This document shows, piece after piece, positions 12,936 through 13,403 of a stretch of 13,403 nucleotides of DNA (within the stretch, counting starts at the first letter, position 1; each line of letters begins with the position of its first letter). This DNA comes from an uncultured Clostridium sp. (lineage in GTDB: Bacteria > Bacillota > Clostridia > TANB77 > CAG-508), in assembly GCA_900556135.1 (NCBI GenBank), contig USNR01000034.1:1-13403 (forward strand), in the 5' to 3' direction. The position numbers were made by a program, and so were the translations under genes. Under the pieces are notes generated by a model. The model was not told the origin of the DNA and did no database searches. It worked only from the letters and a program-made list of their open reading frames with translations.

Positions 12936-13049
12936 AGCTGTTAAGTCTAGTGGTTACAAGAACTTGTAGGTAGGACCTTGATAAGGGTTCTATTATTTTA
13001 CTCCTATCTCTTATTGTACAAAACTTTGATAATGCACACAAATTCGCAA
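12936..13049 (+). repeat. Diverged repeat, copy 2
   Basis: Direct-orientation counterpart of 12141-12240; the conserved 31-mer is at 13000-13030, 806 bp from its partner. Ahead of the core is a hairpin with outer AGAAC/GTTCT arms and an inner CCTT-GAT-AAGG. Shared elements run from AGCTG through ACTCCTATC and CAAAACTTTGAT to a downstream ACAC and TTCG. The two copies bracket the RhuM fragment and the doubtful 63-aa ORF. Confidence 0.6.
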
Positions 13050-13108
13050 CCTAATATATAAAATCATTACTTAAGTATACAAATAGTCTATATAGGATAT
13101 TACAAAAT

Positions 13109-13388
13109 ATGCAAGGAAATGTGATAAATTGTCAAAATGAGGGAATTGTTTGGTTTAAAACTTGTGGACTTTGGCAAGATAATGGCTATATTCCTAAATC
13201 TCGGAGAAATAATATTTTTTGACTGGGAAAATGATAATGATCCTGATCATGTGGGCATAGTAGAAAAAGTAGAAAATAATTACATTTATACAATTGAAGG
13301 TAACAGTAAAGATGAATGTAGAAGTAGAAAATATAGAATTGGTTATAAAAGAATATATGGATATGGCAAAAGTAAGATAGGTAAATGA
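13109..13388 (+). pseudogene. CHAP-domain amidase remnant, truncated and frameshifted
   Basis: CHAP domains are cysteine amidases/endopeptidases that cut peptidoglycan. The later half of such a domain is present in two frames. The first, from about 13109, reads CQNEGIVWFKTCGLWQDNGY then IPKS. The second, from about 13176, reads LGEIIFFDWENDNDPDHVG followed by IVEKVENNYIYTIEGNS and IYGYG to TGA 13386-13388. The two join at TCTCGGAGA (~13198-13206) if one base is removed. The catalytic His region (DHVGIVE) survives, but the N-terminal part with the active-site Cys is missing, replaced by repeat copy 2 and AT-rich sequence. An ATG at 13137 opens the second frame, yet it has no ribosome binding site and its first ~20 residues do not fit the family. 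The gene is therefore dead. Confidence 0.8.
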
Positions 13389-13403
13389 TAAACTTTTGCC
13401 ATA
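13362..13403. repeat. Perfect 12-bp inverted repeat at the window's right edge
   Basis: TATGGCAAAAGT (13362-13373) and ACTTTTGCCATA (13392-13403) with an 18-nt loop, spanning the end of the CHAP remnant. It may extend beyond the window. It could be a terminator or an element end. Confidence 0.5.

Noticed and set aside
13137..13175. ATG 13137 as a genuine start of an 83-aa protein
   Set aside because: The first residues read out of frame over sequence whose other frame matches the CHAP domain, showing a frameshifted remnant.

Overview
The window looks like a chromosomal segment of an AT-rich, Gram-positive, spore-forming Firmicute, most likely a member of the Clostridia. The evidence is strong GGAGG-type ribosome binding sites, near-consensus TTGACA/TATAAT promoters, almost exclusive AGA arginine codons in the housekeeping genes, an RNase P RNA that looks like class A (Bacilli normally carry class B), a pta-ackA acetate pathway, and a gene for dipicolinate synthase subunit B, a sporulation function. 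No species can be named from the sequence alone.

Layout. 1-573: a stem-loop, a 29-codon ORF and the RNase P RNA gene (rnpB) with its promoter and terminator. 581-1089 (minus): an independently transcribed orphan gene of unusual codon use. 1265-2221 (minus): an RluA-family pseudouridine synthase. 2237-4692 (plus): pta and ackA, each with its own promoter, closed by a bidirectional terminator. 4681-4924 (minus): a 61-aa two-helix membrane protein. 4972-5557 (plus): dpaB broken by one frameshift. 5562-6577 (minus): a Xer-type tyrosine recombinase. 6702-7438 (plus): a membrane-anchored protein with three Asp-box motifs. 7531-10016 (plus): a compact run of a DUF362 protein, a DUF1653 protein, a PAP2 phosphatase, a 23-codon ORF and 3-methyladenine DNA glycosylase I, ended by a 19-bp terminator. 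10134-11246: a membrane-anchored protein of unknown function. 11259-11725: a second CGN-rich orphan gene with its own promoter and terminator.

11726-13403 is different: very AT-rich, poor in genes and full of remnants. It holds two diverged direct copies of a ~100-115 bp repeat on either side of a truncated RhuM-family gene whose tail resembles an antitoxin C-terminus. A 5'-truncated and frameshifted CHAP amidase remnant follows. This is the accessory, recombination-worn part of the window.

How the genes work together: Pta and AckA convert acetyl-CoA to acetate with ATP formation. DpaB would supply dipicolinate to the forespore if the frameshift is not real. Tag repairs alkylated DNA and closes an operon-like run of otherwise weakly characterised genes. 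The signals most worth pursuing are the three small single-gene units with CGN arginine codons, the RhuM chimera with its perfect internal palindrome and flanking repeats, and two possible RNA structures (pta leader and 11788-11891). All counts were made by eye.
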